Assembly (NCBI GenBank): GCA_902470265.1 | Contig: CABRFW010000010.1 | Coordinates: forward strand, 1 to 15,694 | Origin: an uncultured Collinsella sp. | GTDB lineage: Bacteria > Actinomycetota > Coriobacteriia > Coriobacteriales > Coriobacteriaceae | Direction: 5' to 3' | DNA length: 15,694 nucleotides | Shown: one piece after another, positions 13,046 to 15,694 of the stretch | How positions within the stretch are numbered: position 1 is the stretch's first letter | Layout: every line of letters starts with the position of its first letter | Program-made: the position numbers and the translations under genes | The notes under the pieces: generated by a model | Databases searched by the model: none | What the model was told of the DNA's origin: nothing | The model's input: the letters and a program-made list of their open reading frames with translations, nothing else

Positions 13046-13742
13046 CGAAAACAAGGGCATTCACCCTACGGGGGTATCGTCGCGCGTGTGGATTGCGCTG
13101 GTCGCTCTGTGCGTCGCCAATGTCGTAGCGCACCTCATGGTGATGCCGAGCTTGCCTGCGCAGATTCCCACGCACTGGGGCGCGAACGGCGCCGTCGACG
13201 GTTGGGGTCCTAGCTGGATGGCCTCCGCACTCGGCGTGCTGCCTCTGGCGCTTCTCGCAATGTTCTGCGTTGTGCCGCGCATCGACCCTAAAGGTGAGGC
13301 ATATCGAACCTCGGGCAAGTTCTACCAGGGCTTCGTAATCGCCTTCACCTTGTTCATGTGCGCCATAAGCTGGCTGGGAGAGCTTACGGTCTGGGGCGTG
13401 ATGCCGGCGGTCGGTTCGGTTAACGTGCTGATTTCCGGTGTTGTCGGTTTGCTGTTCATCGGCGTAGGCAACTACTTGCCGCGTGTGAAGCAGAACTATA
13501 CGCTCGGTATCAAGACACCTTGGGCGCTTGCCGATCCCGAGAACTGGCGTCGTACGCAGCGTTTTGGCGGCGCCTGCTTTATGGTGCTGGGTATTGGCCT
13601 GATTGTGATGGGCGTGGCAGGCAGCGTGCTTTCGAGTGAAGTCGTCGCCGCGGTGATTGCGGTTCTGGCGTTTGGTTCGGTTGGAGCCGTCTACGTCTAC
13701 TCGTATCTGCTGTGGCGCAAATCGCAGCGAGTCGTTCGCTAA
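13038..13742 (+). CDS. SdpI family membrane protein (DUF1648 plus SdpI domain)
   Basis: 234 residues from the ATG at 13038 (AAGGTG upstream, 6 nt), overlapping the ArsR gene by 8 nt. The N-terminal helix is followed by the DUF1648 signature LPAQIPTHWGANGAVDGWG (39-57). Further helices lie near 63-80, 98-119 and 125-145. Then comes the SdpI domain motif GNYLPRVKQNYTLGIKTPWA (144-163) with DPENWRRTQRFGG (166-178), and two C-terminal helices (about 180-198 and 203-225). In Bacillus SdpI gives immunity to the SdpC killing toxin and, when it binds toxin, recruits SdpR to the membrane so the operon turns on. No toxin precursor gene (sdpC) is next to it here, so it may give resistance to a toxin made by others or serve as an envelope stress sensor. 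Confidence 0.88.
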   Translation: MNNENKGIHPTGVSSRVWIALVALCVANVVAHLMVMPSLPAQIPTHWGANGAVDGWGPSWMASALGVLPLALLAMFCVVPRIDPKGEAYRTSGKFYQGFVIAFTLFMCAISWLGELTVWGVMPAVGSVNVLISGVVGLLFIGVGNYLPRVKQNYTLGIKTPWALADPENWRRTQRFGGACFMVLGIGLIVMGVAGSVLSSEVVAAVIAVLAFGSVGAVYVYSYLLWRKSQRVVR

Positions 13743-13749
13743 GGTTGCG

Positions 13750-13859
13750 GAAAACTAGCGTACGCAGTTCATAGTATGTTCCGGGGGACTTTTCCCAGGT
13801 AGTATTAGGGGGTGTGGGCAACCATGCCCCTTTTTCGTTACGTTTCAGAGCTAGTTTTC
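13750..13859. repeat. 10-bp inverted repeat framing the gap before ettA
   Basis: GAAAACTAGC (13750-13759) and GCTAGTTTTC (13850-13859) are perfect reverse complements, with a further imperfect CGTACG / CGTTACG just inside. Between them lie a small hairpin (13782-13799), an eight-residue frame (ATG 13776 to TAG 13802, no clear ribosome site) and the terminator at 13816-13835. This could be a structured leader or a small repeat element. Confidence 0.45.
13816..13835 (+). terminator. Intrinsic terminator after the sdpI-like gene
   Basis: GGGCA (13816-13820) pairs with TGCCC (13825-13829) around ACCA and is followed by C and TTTTT (13831-13835). It lies 74 nt after the SdpI-family stop and 91 nt before ettA. 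It most simply ends the sdpRI-like transcript; an attenuator role for ettA is possible. Confidence 0.7.
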
Positions 13860-13926
13860 TCATTTCGTTTTCACTAAAGCGAATCAAGAATAGGGAAACA
13901 GCAGGTAGAAAGGATAAAACAGGCAA

Positions 13927-15603
13927 ATGGCAGAGTTTATCTACCAGATGTATCAGGCTCGCAAGGCCCATGGCGACAAGGTGATCCTTGACGACGTGAC
14001 CCTGAGCTTCTACCCCGGTGCCAAGATCGGCGTCGTGGGCCCCAACGGTATGGGCAAGTCGACCCTGCTCAAGATCATGGCCGGCATCGAGGAGGTCTCC
14101 AACGGCGATGCCAAGCTCACCCCCGGCTACACCGTGGGTATCCTGCAGCAGGAGCCGCCGCTCGACGACGACAAGACCGTCATCGAGAACGTGCGCATGG
14201 CATTTGGCGACATGATCGCCAAGGTCGATCGCTTCAACAAGATCGGCGAGGAGATGTGCGACCCGGATTGCGACATGGACGCCCTCATGGCCGAGATGGG
14301 AAAGCTCCAGGACGAGATCGACGCTGACGGCTGGGATATCGATTCCAAGCTCGGCCAGGCCATGGACGCCCTGCAGCTGCCCGATTCCGACATGCCGGTC
14401 AACGTACTTTCCGGCGGCGAGCGCCGTCGCGTGGCCCTGTGCAAGCTGCTGCTCGAAGCTCCCGACCTGCTGCTGCTCGACGAGCCCACGAACCACCTGG
14501 ACGCCGAGTCGATCCTGTGGCTCGAGCACTTCCTGCACAACTACCAGGGCGCGGTGCTTGCCGTCACGCACGATCGCTACTTCCTGGATAACGTTGCCGA
14601 GTGGATCTGCGAGGTCGACCGCGGTCACCTTTATCCCTACAAGGGCAACTACTCCACGTATCTGGAGACCAAGGCCGCCCGTATCGAGGCGCAGGGCAAC
14701 CGCGACGCCAAGCTCGCCAAGCGCATGGAGGCCGAGCTCGAGTGGGTACGCAGCTCGCCCAAGGCTCGCCAGGCAAAGAACAAGGCCCGTCTGGCTCGCT
14801 ACGAGGAGATGGAGGCCGAGGCCCGCGCAAGCCAGAAGCTCGACTGGACCGATATCCGCCTTCCCGTTGGACCGCGTTTGGGTAACAAGGTGCTCGAGGC
14901 CCATCACCTGCACAAGGAATTCGACGGTCGCGTGCTCATCGATGACCTTTCGTTCACCCTGCCGCGCAACGGCATCGTGGGCGTCATCGGCCCCAACGGT
15001 GTCGGTAAGACCACGCTGTTCAAGACGATTGTGGGTCTGGAGCCGCTGACTTCGGGCGAGCTCGAGGTGGGCGAGACCGTCAAGATTTCTTACGTCGACC
15101 AGAACCGTTCCGGCATCGACCCCGATAAGAACCTATGGGAGGTCGTCTCGGACGGCCTGGACCACATGATGGTCGGCGAGACCGAGGTTCCGAGCCGCGC
15201 GTACGTGGCGAGCTTTGGCTTTAAGGGCCAGGACCAGCAGAAGCGCGCTGGCGTGCTCTCCGGCGGCGAGCGCAACCGTCTGAACTTGGCGCTTACGCTC
15301 AAGCAGGGCGGCAACCTGCTGCTCCTCGACGAGCCCACGAACGACCTCGACGTCGAGACGCTTTCCTCGCTCGAAGCGGCGCTGCTCGAGTTCCCGGGCT
15401 GCTCGGTGGTCATTAGCCACGACCGTATGTTCCTGGACCGCGTTGCCACGCACATTCTGGCGTGGGAGGGTACCGACGAGAATCCGGGCAACTGGTATTG
15501 GTTCGAGGGCAATTTCGAGGCCTATCAGGCCAACCGCATCGAGCGCCTGGGCGAGGACGCAGCCCAGCCGCATCGTATTCACCGTAAGCTGACGCGCGAC
15601 TAG
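13927..15603 (+). CDS. ettA: Energy-dependent translational throttle protein EttA (ABC-F ATPase)
   Basis: 558 residues, full length for EttA. Two ABC domains without membrane segments: Walker A GPNGMGKST (38-46), signature LSGGERRRVALCK (161-173) and Walker B LLLLDEPTNHLD (181-192); then GPNGVGKTT (355-363), LSGGERNRLNL (444-454) and LLLLDEPTNDLD (464-475). The EttA arm insertion lies near 95-140. The linker that contacts tRNA (RRY-like KARQAKNKARLARYEEM, 279-295) spans about 245-305. The N-terminus MAEFIYQMYQARKAHG and the EGTDENPGNWYWFEGNFEAY end are typical of EttA. It binds the ribosomal E site and links early elongation to the ATP/ADP ratio. AGAAAGGA (13907-13914) is the nearest ribosome site, rather far (12 nt). 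The window ends soon after, so downstream partners are unknown. Confidence 0.96.
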   Translation: MAEFIYQMYQARKAHGDKVILDDVTLSFYPGAKIGVVGPNGMGKSTLLKIMAGIEEVSNGDAKLTPGYTVGILQQEPPLDDDKTVIENVRMAFGDMIAKVDRFNKIGEEMCDPDCDMDALMAEMGKLQDEIDADGWDIDSKLGQAMDALQLPDSDMPVNVLSGGERRRVALCKLLLEAPDLLLLDEPTNHLDAESILWLEHFLHNYQGAVLAVTHDRYFLDNVAEWICEVDRGHLYPYKGNYSTYLETKAARIEAQGNRDAKLAKRMEAELEWVRSSPKARQAKNKARLARYEEMEAEARASQKLDWTDIRLPVGPRLGNKVLEAHHLHKEFDGRVLIDDLSFTLPRNGIVGVIGPNGVGKTTLFKTIVGLEPLTSGELEVGETVKISYVDQNRSGIDPDKNLWEVVSDGLDHMMVGETEVPSRAYVASFGFKGQDQQKRAGVLSGGERNRLNLALTLKQGGNLLLLDEPTNDLDVETLSSLEAALLEFPGCSVVISHDRMFLDRVATHILAWEGTDENPGNWYWFEGNFEAYQANRIERLGEDAAQPHRIHRKLTRD

Positions 15604-15606
15604 ATC

Positions 15607-15633
15607 GTTACGCGGTTTTCCAAACCGCGTAAC
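15607..15633 (+). other. Perfect 12-bp hairpin right after ettA
   Basis: GTTACGCGGTTT (15607-15618) and AAACCGCGTAAC (15622-15633) are exact reverse complements with a 3-nt loop, beginning 3 nt after the ettA stop. No T-run follows, so it may stabilise the 3' end or act with Rho rather than being a classic intrinsic terminator. The remaining 61 nt of the window (15634-15694) show no feature I can support. Confidence 0.6.
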
Positions 15634-15694
15634 TGCTCGACGCGGCGCGGGTCGCAAGCACCCCATCTTGCCGTTCAAGCCGTCGCTCGCGTAC

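Noticed and set aside
13579..14913. 444-residue open frame on the minus strand
   Set aside because: It mirrors the EttA and SdpI genes, runs through the terminator region and has no recognisable domain.
15607..15633. tRNA fragment: the hairpin can be drawn as an anticodon arm with loop TTTCCAA
   Set aside because: No D arm, T arm or acceptor stem can be formed from the flanks, and the stem is longer than an anticodon stem.

Overview
The window looks like the chromosome of a high-GC Gram-positive gut anaerobe, most likely a Collinsella-type member of the Coriobacteriia. This is inferred from protein character, strong AAGGAGG-type ribosome binding sites, short intergenic gaps and GC-rich coding. 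No rRNA or other taxonomic marker is present, so the assignment is tentative.

Positions 1-10409 (+ strand) hold a ten-gene catabolic cluster. Its core is an FrlC-like epimerase, an FrlB-type SIS deglycase and an FrlD-type PfkB kinase, the set that converts fructose-amine (Amadori) compounds such as fructoselysine to glucose 6-phosphate plus a free amine. Before them come a YfcC-family transporter (5' end outside the window) and an amidohydrolase. After a terminator-like hairpin follow a second, divergent FrlD-like kinase, a second amidohydrolase-fold protein, a YjbQ (UPF0047) protein, a BtpA/SgcQ protein and an FGGY sugar kinase. Both amidohydrolases have changes in the N-terminal HxH metal motif. 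The reading is uptake of a fructose-amine or related conjugate, phosphorylation, and splitting by the SIS enzyme. The second half probably handles a side product or a second substrate. The exact substrate cannot be read from sequence.

Positions 10410-10709 separate the cluster from convergent genes. They contain a 229-bp AT-rich element with near-perfect 30/31-bp terminal inverted repeats and a nested 15-bp hairpin, which looks like a MITE. Next, on the minus strand, come tcdA (tRNA ct6A cyclisation) and a TatD-family DNase in one operon.

The apparently empty 12305-12766 gap is full. It carries a candidate type I toxin-antitoxin locus: a 28-residue membrane peptide on the minus strand, a likely ~95-nt antisense RNA on the plus strand with a good promoter and a strand-specific terminator, a hairpin hiding the toxin Shine-Dalgarno site, and an 11-bp inverted repeat able to join the two ends of the toxin mRNA. 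This is the best candidate in the window for an undescribed system.

Positions 12696-13742 hold an SdpR/SdpI-like pair (ArsR-family repressor and SdpI-family membrane protein) with a readable promoter and operator. After a terminator comes ettA, an ABC-F translation factor, followed by a 12-bp perfect hairpin. No CRISPR, rRNA or tRNA was found.
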